Positions 1 through 6,096 of a stretch of DNA of 7,751 nt are shown here, one piece after another. This DNA is from Phycisphaerales bacterium (GTDB lineage: Bacteria; Planctomycetota; Phycisphaerae; Sedimentisphaerales; Anaerobacaceae). A program made the translations under genes and the position numbers. Location: assembly GCA_011057845.1 (NCBI GenBank), contig DSDB01000288.1, positions 1-7,751 on the forward strand, in the 5' to 3' direction. Each line of letters begins with the position of its first letter. The first letter of the stretch is position 1. The notes beneath the pieces were generated by a model, which saw only the letters and a list, made by a program, of their open reading frames with translations, was not told the DNA's origin and made no database searches.

Positions 1-356
1 GCGTACTTCTGATCGCCGGTCCAGCGGTAGGCCACGCCGAGGCTGTACATGCGGTTCATGGCGGCCCGGCTGACGCTCAGCAGCCGCGGGCCGATCTTGC
101 GGTAAGTGAGCATGGGCTGGCTCATGTCGCGGTCGGCCTGCTCGAGGGTCTCCTTGACGCACCGTTCCAGCATGACATCCTGGTCGTGGAGCCGCCGCAG
201 ACCCTTCAGGTCGTCGTCGAGGAGCATCAGGCGGGGGTGGCCCTGAACCAGGGTCTTGAGAACATCGGCGCCTTTGACCTCGAATTTCGCATCGGTGGCC
301 CCGGATACGGCCGAGCACAGAGCCAGCACAACGGCGATACGGACGGACATCTTCAT
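1..356 (-). CDS. Heparinase II/III-like polysaccharide lyase, N-terminal part (cut by window edge)
   Basis: Only the first 118 codons are inside the window; the rest lies beyond base 1. The start ATG (354-356, complement) is preceded by a perfect AGGAGG (364-369) at 7 bases, which fixes the start. Residues 1-20 look like a Sec signal peptide (MKMSVRIAVVLALCSAVSGA), so the product is probably exported. From about residue 39 the text GHPRLMLLDDDLKGLRRL matches the usual opening of heparinase II/III and alginate-lyase-type (alpha/alpha)-toroid enzymes (HPRL-hydrophobic-x-x-D/E-x-L). The later stretch AYRWTGDQKYA (about 109-119) is the typical tetratricopeptide-like helical text of that toroid. 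Such enzymes cleave uronic-acid polysaccharides by beta-elimination. The catalytic residues are not in this piece, so the substrate cannot be read. The gene is divergent from the amino-sugar genes at 528-2314, which fits a glycosaminoglycan-like substrate, but that is inference. Confidence 0.8.
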   Translation of the reverse strand, partial: MKMSVRIAVVLALCSAVSGATDAKFEVKGADVLKTLVQGHPRLMLLDDDLKGLRRLHDQDVMLERCVKETLEQADRDMSQPMLTYRKIGPRLLSVSRAAMNRMYSLGVAYRWTGDQKY

Positions 357-414
357 GGCGATACCTCCTGCTTGTTGAATGCTGTTGCGTCGTCGGCGGG
401 GGCGGGCTGACTCA

Positions 415-444
415 TTTATAGGAAACCGCACAGCGCCGCCGCAA
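415..444 (-). promoter_or_regulatory. Weak candidate promoter for the heparinase-like gene
   Basis: On the minus strand a TATAAA box (415-420) sits 18 bases downstream of a poor -35-like TTGCGG (439-444). It would give a leader of roughly 50 bases ahead of the ATG at 356. Only the -10 element is convincing. Planctomycete promoter consensus may differ from that of E. coli. Confidence 0.3.
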
Positions 445-462
445 GCAAAATATCGACCGGGA

Positions 463-491
463 TTGACCGCCGCGCCGGGGGGCCGTATCAT
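463..491 (+). promoter_or_regulatory. Candidate sigma70-type promoter for the nagB-nagA pair
   Basis: TTGACC (463-468) and TATCAT (486-491) each match the E. coli consensus at 5 of 6 positions and are separated by exactly 17 bases. Transcription would begin near base 498, leaving a leader of about 30 bases that contains the GAGGG ribosome binding site (516-520) before the ATG at 528. It is the best-matching promoter I found in the window. It is a motif match only. Confidence 0.5.
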
Positions 492-527
492 CGGCGGAAC
501 ACGGTTTCTCGCTTTGAGGGTACGATC

Positions 528-1268
528 ATGCAGACGTTTATCCATGAGGCCAAGGCTCAGATGGGCGCCGCGGCCGGTCGGCAGGCGGCCGAGGCGATTG
601 CCGCGGCAATCGCGGCCAAGGGCTCGGCGAATATCATCCTGGCGACCGGGGCCAGCCAATTCGAGATGCTGGCGGCCCTGGTGGCGGCGCCGGGTGTGGA
701 CTGGTCGGTGGTGTCGATGTTCCATCTGGATGAGTACATCGGCCTGGGGGCGGGCCACCCGGCGAGCTTCCGCAAGTACCTCAAGGAGCGGTTCGTCGGC
801 AAGGTCCCGGCCCTGAAGGCGGCGCACTTGGTCAATGGCGACGCGGCGGATCCGGCGGCCGAGTGCCGGCGGCTGGGGGAGCTGATCCGGGCGCATCCGA
901 TTGACGTGGCGTGCGTGGGCATCGGGGAAAATGGGCATCTGGCGTTCAACGATCCGCCGGCCGACTTCGAGACGGACGAGCCCTATCTGGCGGTCAAGCT
1001 CGATGAGAAGTGCCGACGTCAACAGCTTGGGGAGGGGTGGTTTCCCACGCTGGAGGATGTGCCCCGGGTGGCGATCTCCATGAGCGTCCGCCAGATCATG
1101 AACAGCCGCACCATCATCTGCTCGGTCCCCGACACGCGCAAAGCCGAAGCCGTCAAAGCCGCTCTCGAAGGACCCGTTACGAACCTCTGCCCGGCTTCGA
1201 TCCTGCGGGAGCATGGGGATTGCCGGATGTTTCTCGACAGGGCGGCCGCGTCGCTGCTGAAATCATGA
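528..1268 (+). CDS. nagB: Glucosamine-6-phosphate deaminase family protein (NagB-like)
   Basis: The 246-residue protein belongs to the NagB/6-phosphogluconolactonase fold. NagB converts glucosamine-6-phosphate to fructose-6-phosphate and ammonia in the cytoplasm. Visible signatures are a phosphate-loop-like LATGASQ (38-44), FHLDEYIG (65-72) holding Asp68, the counterpart of E. coli Asp72, and GIGENGHLAFNDPP (131-144) with the catalytic His137. A C-terminal block with KAEAVKAALEGPVTNLCPAS (205-224) is also typical. The E. coli triad is Asp141-His143-Glu148; here the aligned positions read Asn135, His137 and Asp142. Asn at the first position also occurs in Bacillus-type enzymes, so this is probably a subfamily trait and not inactivation. 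At 246 residues it is about 20 shorter than E. coli NagB. The ATG has GAGGG (516-520) at 7 bases. The stop overlaps the next gene, a deacetylase that would make its substrate. A different sugar-phosphate isomerase of the same fold is possible. Confidence 0.9.
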   Translation: MQTFIHEAKAQMGAAAGRQAAEAIAAAIAAKGSANIILATGASQFEMLAALVAAPGVDWSVVSMFHLDEYIGLGAGHPASFRKYLKERFVGKVPALKAAHLVNGDAADPAAECRRLGELIRAHPIDVACVGIGENGHLAFNDPPADFETDEPYLAVKLDEKCRRQQLGEGWFPTLEDVPRVAISMSVRQIMNSRTIICSVPDTRKAEAVKAALEGPVTNLCPASILREHGDCRMFLDRAAASLLKS

Positions 1269-2314
1269 ACGCCCAGGGCCGGACCATTGAGATGCCGGGT
1301 CTGATTGACCTGCAGGTCAACGGCTACAGGGGCGTGGACTTCTGCGATCCGGCCCTGACGGCCGGGGCATTCGCGCGGGCCTGCCGGTGGATACTGGAGG
1401 CGGCAGCGACGGCGTTTGTGCCCACACTCATTACGTCCAGCCGGCGAACGTACGAACACAATCTGCCGATCATCGCGGAGGTCCTGGACAGTCCCGAGTT
1501 CCGCGGGCGGGTGCTGGGCATTCACCTGGAGGGGCCGTTCATCAATCCCCAGGCGGGCGCCCGTGGGGCGCACAAGGCCGAGTGGATCTCGCCGCCGGAT
1601 GTTGGGTACCTCAAGCGTCTGCTCAAATGGGCCCGCGGCAAGGCGGTGATTCTGACGCTGGCGGCCGATGTGGATGGGGCCGAGGACCTCGCCCGTTGCG
1701 CGCAGGACCACGGAGCGGCGGTGTTTCTGGGCCACCATCTGGCCGGCGAAGAGCATCTGCGAAGACTGGCCATGGCGGGGGCGACGGCGGTGACGCACCT
1801 GGGCAACGGCGTGCCGGCGCAACTTCATAGACACAACAACCCTGTTGTGGCGGCGCTGGGCGAAGATCGGTTGGCGGCGACGCTGATTACGGACGGCCAG
1901 CACCTGCCGGCGGCGATGATCAAGACGATCCTGCGCACGAAGGGACCGGCCAACTGCGCCGTTATCAGTGACATCGCGCATCTGGCGGGATTGTCGCCGG
2001 GCAGATACGAGGTGGGCGGCCAGCCGGTGGTGCTGGCCGACAGCGGGCGGATTTACGACCCGGCGACAGGGTACCTGGCGGGCTCCTCGGCGACAATGCT
2101 CGAGTGCATGAATTACCTGGCGTCGCTGGACCTGCTCGGCGCTGACCAACTGGCGGCCGTGGCGTTTGACAATCCGCTGCGCCTGATCGGCCGCCAGCCG
2201 CATGAGATCGCGGCCGGGCCGAAGATTCACTACGACACCGCCGCCCGGTATCTCTACAGGGTCCTGCCTGCGCCGGTCAATCTGAAAGGCCCCAGGCTCG
2301 GGCAAAGGCCTTGA
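1265..2314 (+). CDS. nagA: N-acetylglucosamine-6-phosphate deacetylase, compact form (NagA-like)
   Basis: The 349-residue amidohydrolase is predicted to remove acetate from GlcNAc-6-P, feeding the NagB-like enzyme encoded just upstream. The start is ATG at 1265, sharing ATGA with the nagB stop; no Shine-Dalgarno sequence is seen, so translational coupling is likely. Family landmarks appear in order: MPGLIDLQVNGYRGVDF (10-26), metal-ligand Glu89 in GIHLEGPFINPQ, RGAH (100-103), His157/His158 in FLGHH, His178 in THLGNG, His213 in LITDGQHLP, the catalytic-type Asp236 in VISDIAHLAGL, and AGSSATM (272-278). The oddity is length. Usual NagA proteins are about 380 residues and start with a 45-55 residue beta-sandwich strand block. 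Here the barrel starts almost at once, and the C-terminus lacks the usual ADLVVLD-type strand. The frame is open upstream to 1010, but that text reads as shadow of nagB and not as NagA. A related cyclic amidohydrolase is a less likely alternative. Confidence 0.88.
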   Translation: MNAQGRTIEMPGLIDLQVNGYRGVDFCDPALTAGAFARACRWILEAAATAFVPTLITSSRRTYEHNLPIIAEVLDSPEFRGRVLGIHLEGPFINPQAGARGAHKAEWISPPDVGYLKRLLKWARGKAVILTLAADVDGAEDLARCAQDHGAAVFLGHHLAGEEHLRRLAMAGATAVTHLGNGVPAQLHRHNNPVVAALGEDRLAATLITDGQHLPAAMIKTILRTKGPANCAVISDIAHLAGLSPGRYEVGGQPVVLADSGRIYDPATGYLAGSSATMLECMNYLASLDLLGADQLAAVAFDNPLRLIGRQPHEIAAGPKIHYDTAARYLYRVLPAPVNLKGPRLGQRP

Positions 2315-2477
2315 AACTGCGGTCGTAGGTTTTCTCGGCCGCCGGCGGGAAACAGCAACCGGGCAACTGTTTCGACGCCAGGTGGTAGCTCAGACAGTCG
2401 CAGCAGACCCCCTTGCGTGAACATCCCGGATAGGTGCAACCGCAATGCTTGAGCGTCTGTTCCTTCTTACACTCCAT
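2277..2477 (-). CDS. Small cysteine-rich protein, DUF6485 family
   Basis: The 66-residue protein has nine cysteines: Cys3, Cys12, Cys14, Cys19, Cys25, Cys26, Cys28, Cys41 and Cys42. The pattern MECKKEQTLKHCGCTYPGC, then SRKGVCCDCLSYH, then LPGCCFP and AEKTYDRSF is, as I recall it, that of the DUF6485 family, a short conserved protein of unknown function found in anaerobic bacteria and archaea. The Cys/His spacing suggests zinc or iron-sulphur binding, but this is not demonstrated. The start ATG (2475-2477) follows CAGGATCG, with a G-rich run (GGGG) about 10 bases upstream, an acceptable but not ideal ribosome binding site. Its last 38 bases overlap the 3' end of the nagA-like gene on the opposite strand, so the C-terminal residues (about AWGLSD) share DNA with the deacetylase tail. 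It is the last gene of the leftward series, 95 bases after the GH51 stop. Confidence 0.85.
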   Translation of the reverse strand: MECKKEQTLKHCGCTYPGCSRKGVCCDCLSYHLASKQLPGCCFPPAAEKTYDRSFKAFARAWGLSD

Positions 2478-2511
2478 CGATCCTGTCCCCTTCCAAACTC
2501 AACGATATGCA

Positions 2512-2559
2512 AGCCACAGATGACGCAAATAATCTGTGTAATCTGTGAAATCTGTGGCT
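2512..2559. repeat. 10-base inverted repeat, possible weak terminator or repeat-unit ends
   Basis: AGCCACAGAT (2512-2521) and ATCTGTGGCT (2550-2559) are perfect inverted copies with a 28-base loop, lying in the 95-base gap downstream of the GH51 gene and upstream of the DUF6485 gene. No U-tract follows on the leftward transcript, so an intrinsic terminator is doubtful. The right arm overlaps the tandem 9-mers. Confidence 0.6.
2531..2557. repeat. Three tandem 9-base units AATCTGTGN
   Basis: AATCTGTGT, AATCTGTGA and AATCTGTGG follow each other without spacing. A related triplet with the word AATCCGTG on the minus strand lies at 7634-7663, suggesting one dispersed intergenic repeat family. Confidence 0.75.
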
Positions 2560-2572
2560 GGAAAGAGCAGCG

Positions 2573-4975
2573 CTACCGAACGGCCAGGCGGTACAAACTG
2601 GTGCTGTAAGGCGGCAGGATCAGCGCATCACCGACGGTCGTCACCTGCGATTCTTTGATGACCACCCGCGGCTCGACCCCCGGCTCATTGTAGACCATCG
2701 GGTCCTCATGCGCGATCAGCCACAGCGTGCCTGTTCCCGCCAGTTGCGTACCCTTGACCGTGATGGGCAGCGTCTGCTCCTTATCGGTCGGGTTGACCAC
2801 GGCGATGGTCATCGCCATCCGATCCTCGGTCCAGGCGGCCACGGCATCCAGCGGATAGGTATCGGTCTCAATAGCCACCGGGATTACCCCGAAGTGCTCC
2901 CGATAGAGCTTCAGAGGCAACCCCGTTGTCTCGAACGCCGCCGCCGTCTTGGTTGTCTTGATGCAGCCGATAACGTTGACCGTCTGGGCATAGTTGGCCA
3001 TGAAGAACAGATCCGAGTTGCGGATCATCTCGTTGAGCCCCGCCGCGATGCCCAGGCCGTCCTTGTGGAAATACCGCGTACCGAGTTCACCGAAGACGTG
3101 CGGGCCGTACCAGTAGTTCCACTCGTCCAGGGCGATTCGAATGTCCTTGTCCCTGATCTGGGGAATCTCCTGGCGATAACGCCGGTGGGCCTCGGCCTTG
3201 CCCCTCGTGGCCGTCACCGTCTGGCGCACGTGAGCCGGCACATCGCGTCTTTCCTGGACGTACCAATGCTCGCTGATCAGGTCCATCGTATCGGCGCAGT
3301 TCCTGAGCATCCCCTCCGACCAGCTTCCCGCATCGCCGGAGCCGATGAGCTTGATCGTCGGATCGACGGCTCGCATCGCCTTGGCAAAGCGATTGTGCTT
3401 GATCACATAATGATTCAGCGCCATGTAGCCAAGCTGCCAGTTGCCGTACATCTCGTTGCCGATGCACCACCAGGTCACGGCGTAGGGCTCGCGGTGGCCG
3501 TTCTTTGCCCGCCACTTGCCCATCGGCGTATCCGGCGAGCCGTTGGCGTACTCGACCTCCTGCGCCCCGCAAAAATCGTCGCCGAAGCCTGTGTTGACGG
3601 CGATCATCGGCTCGGTGCCAATCTCCCGGCAGAACGCTATGAATTCATCCAGTCCGAAATCGTTGTGTTCGATACCCTGCCAGGCCGGGTTCCTGCGAGG
3701 CGGCCGACGGTCAGGGTCGCCGATGCCATCCCGCCATTCGTAGCCGCTGACGAAATTCCCACCGGGCCAGCGGTAAATCGGGGCATTGAGTTCCTTGAGC
3801 AGGGCCAGCGTGTCGGCCCGCATCCCCTTGATGTTGTCGGCGGGCATCAGGGAAACGGCGGCGATTTTGAGCACGCCCGTGCCCCGGCCCACAATCTCCA
3901 GCCTCGCATCGTCGGTGGTCGCCCCGGCCGTGAAAGACAACGGCACTGTGGTCCATGCGCCCTTGACCGTCTTGATGCTCACGGTTTGCCGCTGCTGCGG
4001 CCCGTCGCCCCAGACCAGGCTGATGCTGACCGGTCCGAGCCCCTTGACGCCAAGAATCCTGCTCAGGTTGAAGGTGCGTCCGTTATCCGAGGCGGCCCCG
4101 GTGATTACGATTCGTCCGACGTAGGCCTTGCCTTCCACAATCCCCAGTCCGCCCTGCACGAGCCCCGCCTCGGCCCCGGTCAGAGTCCATTGCGGTGTAT
4201 GGTCGCCGACATACGGGGTCTCGGTGTCCATGCTCAACGCCGATGCCTCGCCCATCAGTTTCCACGGCGAACCTCGCCGCCCCGGTTCGTAGTAGAACTT
4301 GCGGTCCTCCAGCATCTCGGCCCATATCCCTCCGTAGATACACCGGCCCAGATGCTCGATGAACTGCCCGTAGATATACACCGAGACCGGCTCGCCCATC
4401 CTGGCCGCGTCGATCTCCAGTTTCGGCTCCACCGTCCGCGTCGAGAGCAGCTCCATCGCCACATCGTCGAACCACGCCTTGCCCGTGGCCAGGCCCCAGC
4501 CGCCGAGCAGACAGTTCAGTATGACCTCGGTTTCGCCCTCGGTCTCGAATTCCATCTCGATCTTTGTCCAGTCGTTGGTGCCGCGGATGGCCCTCGAACG
4601 GGCGGACTGGATGTTGTGCAGATTGAACTGGGCGCCCCGTCCCGTCGTAACCTCCAGGGCCTCGGTCTTGATGTAGCCGGTCAGGCGATACCTGGAATTG
4701 GCCAGGACGGGCACCGTTGTCTGCCAACTCGCGTCGGCGCCCTGCGTGGAGTGGACCAGGACACACTTCTGGCCCGTCCGGCCGCCATCGACGTATTCGA
4801 ACTCGGCCCGGCCGGCCCACGTGTCCGGCCGCCAGCCCACCGGCCTGCCGTCCTGGGCCTCCTCGAACGATGGATTGACAACGGGATTGGCCGCCTGTGC
4901 CCCCAGAACCGGCTGGAAACCCGCCATGCACACGATGAGCAGCACTATTGGACAAGAATGCAACGCTCGGGCCAT
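2573..4975 (-). CDS. Secreted GH51 alpha-L-arabinofuranosidase with N-terminal carbohydrate-binding domain
   Basis: The 800-residue exported enzyme is predicted to release terminal alpha-L-arabinofuranose from arabinan or arabinoxylan. The start is ATG at 4973-4975, chosen because it has AAAGGAGG 6 bases upstream and opens a clear signal peptide (1-28, cleavage after GAQA); the frame runs on to 5092 but that would overlap the GTPase gene. Residues about 30-175 look like a CBM4/9-type jelly roll (NPSFEE at 34-39, DWTKIEMEFET, AWFDDVAMELL). The GH51 part begins near 188 with VYIYGQFIEHLGRCIYGG and DRKFYYEP. A second jelly-roll-like insert follows (about 232-376), as in large GH51 enzymes. Catalytic-barrel landmarks are RWPGGNF (402-408), the acid/base Glu508 in WCIGNEMYG and the nucleophile Glu618 in LDEWNYWYG. 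A C-terminal beta-domain ends at 800. Both catalytic residues are present, so it should be active. It lies 73 bases after the GTPase gene. Confidence 0.95.
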   Translation of the reverse strand: MARALHSCPIVLLIVCMAGFQPVLGAQAANPVVNPSFEEAQDGRPVGWRPDTWAGRAEFEYVDGGRTGQKCVLVHSTQGADASWQTTVPVLANSRYRLTGYIKTEALEVTTGRGAQFNLHNIQSARSRAIRGTNDWTKIEMEFETEGETEVILNCLLGGWGLATGKAWFDDVAMELLSTRTVEPKLEIDAARMGEPVSVYIYGQFIEHLGRCIYGGIWAEMLEDRKFYYEPGRRGSPWKLMGEASALSMDTETPYVGDHTPQWTLTGAEAGLVQGGLGIVEGKAYVGRIVITGAASDNGRTFNLSRILGVKGLGPVSISLVWGDGPQQRQTVSIKTVKGAWTTVPLSFTAGATTDDARLEIVGRGTGVLKIAAVSLMPADNIKGMRADTLALLKELNAPIYRWPGGNFVSGYEWRDGIGDPDRRPPRRNPAWQGIEHNDFGLDEFIAFCREIGTEPMIAVNTGFGDDFCGAQEVEYANGSPDTPMGKWRAKNGHREPYAVTWWCIGNEMYGNWQLGYMALNHYVIKHNRFAKAMRAVDPTIKLIGSGDAGSWSEGMLRNCADTMDLISEHWYVQERRDVPAHVRQTVTATRGKAEAHRRYRQEIPQIRDKDIRIALDEWNYWYGPHVFGELGTRYFHKDGLGIAAGLNEMIRNSDLFFMANYAQTVNVIGCIKTTKTAAAFETTGLPLKLYREHFGVIPVAIETDTYPLDAVAAWTEDRMAMTIAVVNPTDKEQTLPITVKGTQLAGTGTLWLIAHEDPMVYNEPGVEPRVVIKESQVTTVGDALILPPYSTSLYRLAVR

Positions 4976-4981
4976 GATTCG

Positions 4982-4989
4982 CCTCCTTT
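4982..4989 (-). promoter_or_regulatory. Strong ribosome binding site deciding the GH51 start
   Basis: On the minus strand AAAGGAGG ends 6 bases before the ATG at 4975. It rules in the signal-peptide start over the in-frame upstream codon at 5092. Confidence 0.85.
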
Positions 4990-4996
4990 CAAAACA

Positions 4997-5008
4997 GCGT
5001 TCGAACGC
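4997..5008. promoter_or_regulatory. Perfect 12-base palindrome, candidate operator in the GH51 leader
   Basis: GCGTTCGAACGC is its own reverse complement and lies 21 bases upstream of the GH51 ATG, just before the ribosome binding site. A central CpG in a short perfect palindrome is the style of LacI/GalR-family operators, which often control glycoside hydrolase genes. No regulator gene is in the window, and the link is inferred. Confidence 0.4.
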
Positions 5009-5035
5009 CCCCCGGCGGGGACTGGTATCGGGCCT

Positions 5036-5063
5036 ATTGTAGGCCACCTCAGGCAAAATGCAA
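5036..5063 (-). promoter_or_regulatory. Weak candidate promoter for the GH51 gene
   Basis: On the minus strand TACAAT (5036-5041) matches the -10 consensus at 5 of 6 positions. A poor TTGCAT (5058-5063) lies 16 bases upstream. If used, the palindrome at 4997-5008 would fall about 20-30 bases downstream of the start site, a roadblock-type operator position. Confidence 0.25.
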
Positions 5064-6032
5064 TTCGATAATGTCCTTGTCGTGCAGGACATGGGTCAAC
5101 TGGACGTTCTGCCCATCATGCACGCCCGTGCCCCAGATGCGGGCGCTCTTGAGGTTCTCGGCCAGTTGCCGATGAATGACCCGCGCCAGGTCCGTCACGG
5201 TCGAACCGACAGGCAGCGTGAAGGGCTCCTTCATATCGGGTTCTTCATGGGGCCGCTTCGCATATACCCGCACGATCCCCAGCAGTCGGAAGCACGCCGC
5301 CGGCAACTCATCGAGCCCCTCGCCGCTGGCGGCCGAGAACGGTACGTATTCCATCGGATACCCGCACGAGGCCCGGAGCTGCTCCACGGCCCCGGCCTCG
5401 GCCAGGTCCGACTTCGTGGCGATGCAGAACACCTTCCTGCCCAGGGCGTTGCCCTGATCATCGACGGCGGGCGTGGCGGCGTCGAGCAGGAGCTTGCGCG
5501 ATTCGAGGAACTCCATGCAGGTCGTCAACTGCATTTCGGGCTCATTCGAGAGATCGACCACGATGGCGATCAGGTCGCAGTGCCGGTATGTCCCGATCTG
5601 ACCGGGCATGAGGAACTCCGGCGTGTACGGCGGCAGGTCCACCAGTTGAATCGGTACATCCTCATGGTACATCATCCCGGGGACCGGCGCCCCGGTGGAG
5701 AACGGAAACTCCGCGATGGTCACCTTTGCGTTCGTGAAAAGGCCCACGATGCTGCTCTTGCCGGAATTGGGCAGGCCCAGCAGCGCAATCTGCCCGGCCC
5801 CGCCGCGGGGTATGTGAAAGACATCCACATGCCCGCCCGCAGCCTTCTTGCCCCCGCTGTCTTTGAGACTGCTCAGCTTGCGGCGCAAGTCCGCCCGCAT
5901 GTGCTCGGTGCCCTTGTGCCTGGGGATGACGCGCAGCATCTCCTCCAGCGCCAGAATCTTCTCCTCAACCGTCGTGGCGCTCTTGTACCACTGCTCAGCC
6001 TTCAAATACTGGGGCGTCAAGTTAGCAGGCAT
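5049..6032 (-). CDS. DRG/Obg-like GTPase with C-terminal TGS domain
   Basis: The 327-residue TRAFAC-class GTPase resembles the DRG (developmentally regulated GTP-binding) branch. An N-terminal helical block (about 1-60, with EEKILALEEMLRVIPRHKGTE) is typical of archaeal and some bacterial DRG-like proteins. The G domain shows G1 GLPNSGKS (86-93), the probable G2 Thr113 in EFPFSTGAPVPG, G3 DLPP (132-135), G4 TKSD (206-209) and G5 SAASGEG (233-239). A TGS domain (about 254-326, VRVYAKRP to DIIELHF) closes it; such domains are linked to RNA or ribosome contact. The G3 glycine is replaced by proline and G4 begins with Thr instead of Asn. Both changes leave the fold recognisable and may be subfamily traits. 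Start: ATG at 6030-6032 gives MPANLTPQY, fitting relatives; GTG at 6036-6038 is an alternative. Neither has a clear Shine-Dalgarno sequence, and both lie in or beside a hairpin. The cellular role is unknown, possibly ribosome-associated. Confidence 0.88.
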   Translation of the reverse strand: MPANLTPQYLKAEQWYKSATTVEEKILALEEMLRVIPRHKGTEHMRADLRRKLSSLKDSGGKKAAGGHVDVFHIPRGGAGQIALLGLPNSGKSSIVGLFTNAKVTIAEFPFSTGAPVPGMMYHEDVPIQLVDLPPYTPEFLMPGQIGTYRHCDLIAIVVDLSNEPEMQLTTCMEFLESRKLLLDAATPAVDDQGNALGRKVFCIATKSDLAEAGAVEQLRASCGYPMEYVPFSAASGEGLDELPAACFRLLGIVRVYAKRPHEEPDMKEPFTLPVGSTVTDLARVIHRQLAENLKSARIWGTGVHDGQNVQLTHVLHDKDIIELHFA

Positions 6033-6034
6033 TG

Positions 6035-6049
6035 CCACACCATGTGTGG
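6035..6049. repeat. Small hairpin over the GTPase start region
   Basis: CCACAC (6035-6040) and GTGTGG (6044-6049) are perfect inverted arms around a 3-base loop. The arms include the alternative GTG start and sit 3 bases upstream of the ATG used here, where a ribosome binding site would normally be. It could affect initiation or be chance. Confidence 0.45.
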
Positions 6050-6081
6050 AAGTAAAAAGGCAAAAAGAAGAAAGTAAAAAA
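6050..6081. repeat. A-rich repeat tract, left bracket of the four-helix-bundle gene
   Basis: An almost pure purine tract contains AAGTAAA twice (6050-6056, 6072-6078) and begins with AAGTAAAAAG. That 10-mer recurs inverted at 6510-6519 on the other side of the gene. The tract contrasts with the GC-rich surroundings. Confidence 0.65.
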
Positions 6082-6096
6082 TGGACCGGTCGTGCG

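Noticed and set aside
1010..1264. Upstream extension of the nagA-like reading frame to base 1010
   Set aside because: The extra 85 residues lie over nagB in another frame and do not resemble a NagA N-terminus. The ATGA overlap at 1265 is the more natural start.
1019..2305. A 428-codon open frame on the minus strand opposite the nagA-like gene
   Set aside because: The composition is Arg/Gln-rich and without family text. It mirrors the codons of the deacetylase and is a shadow.
2478..2572. Intrinsic terminator after the GH51 gene
   Set aside because: The inverted repeat has a 28-base loop and no U-run follows on the leftward strand.
2708..5071. A 787-codon open frame on the plus strand opposite the GH51 gene
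   Set aside because: It is rich in Arg, His, Gly and Pro, has no recognisable domain, and lies wholly over a gene with clear catalytic motifs and a strong ribosome binding site. It is a GC-driven shadow.
4976..5092. Upstream extension of the GH51 reading frame to base 5092
   Set aside because: It would overlap the GTPase 3' end and bury the signal peptide; the AAAGGAGG site at 4982-4989 supports the start at 4975.
5058..6077. A 339-codon open frame opposite the GTPase gene
   Set aside because: No domain or ribosome binding site; a shadow of a well-defined GTPase.
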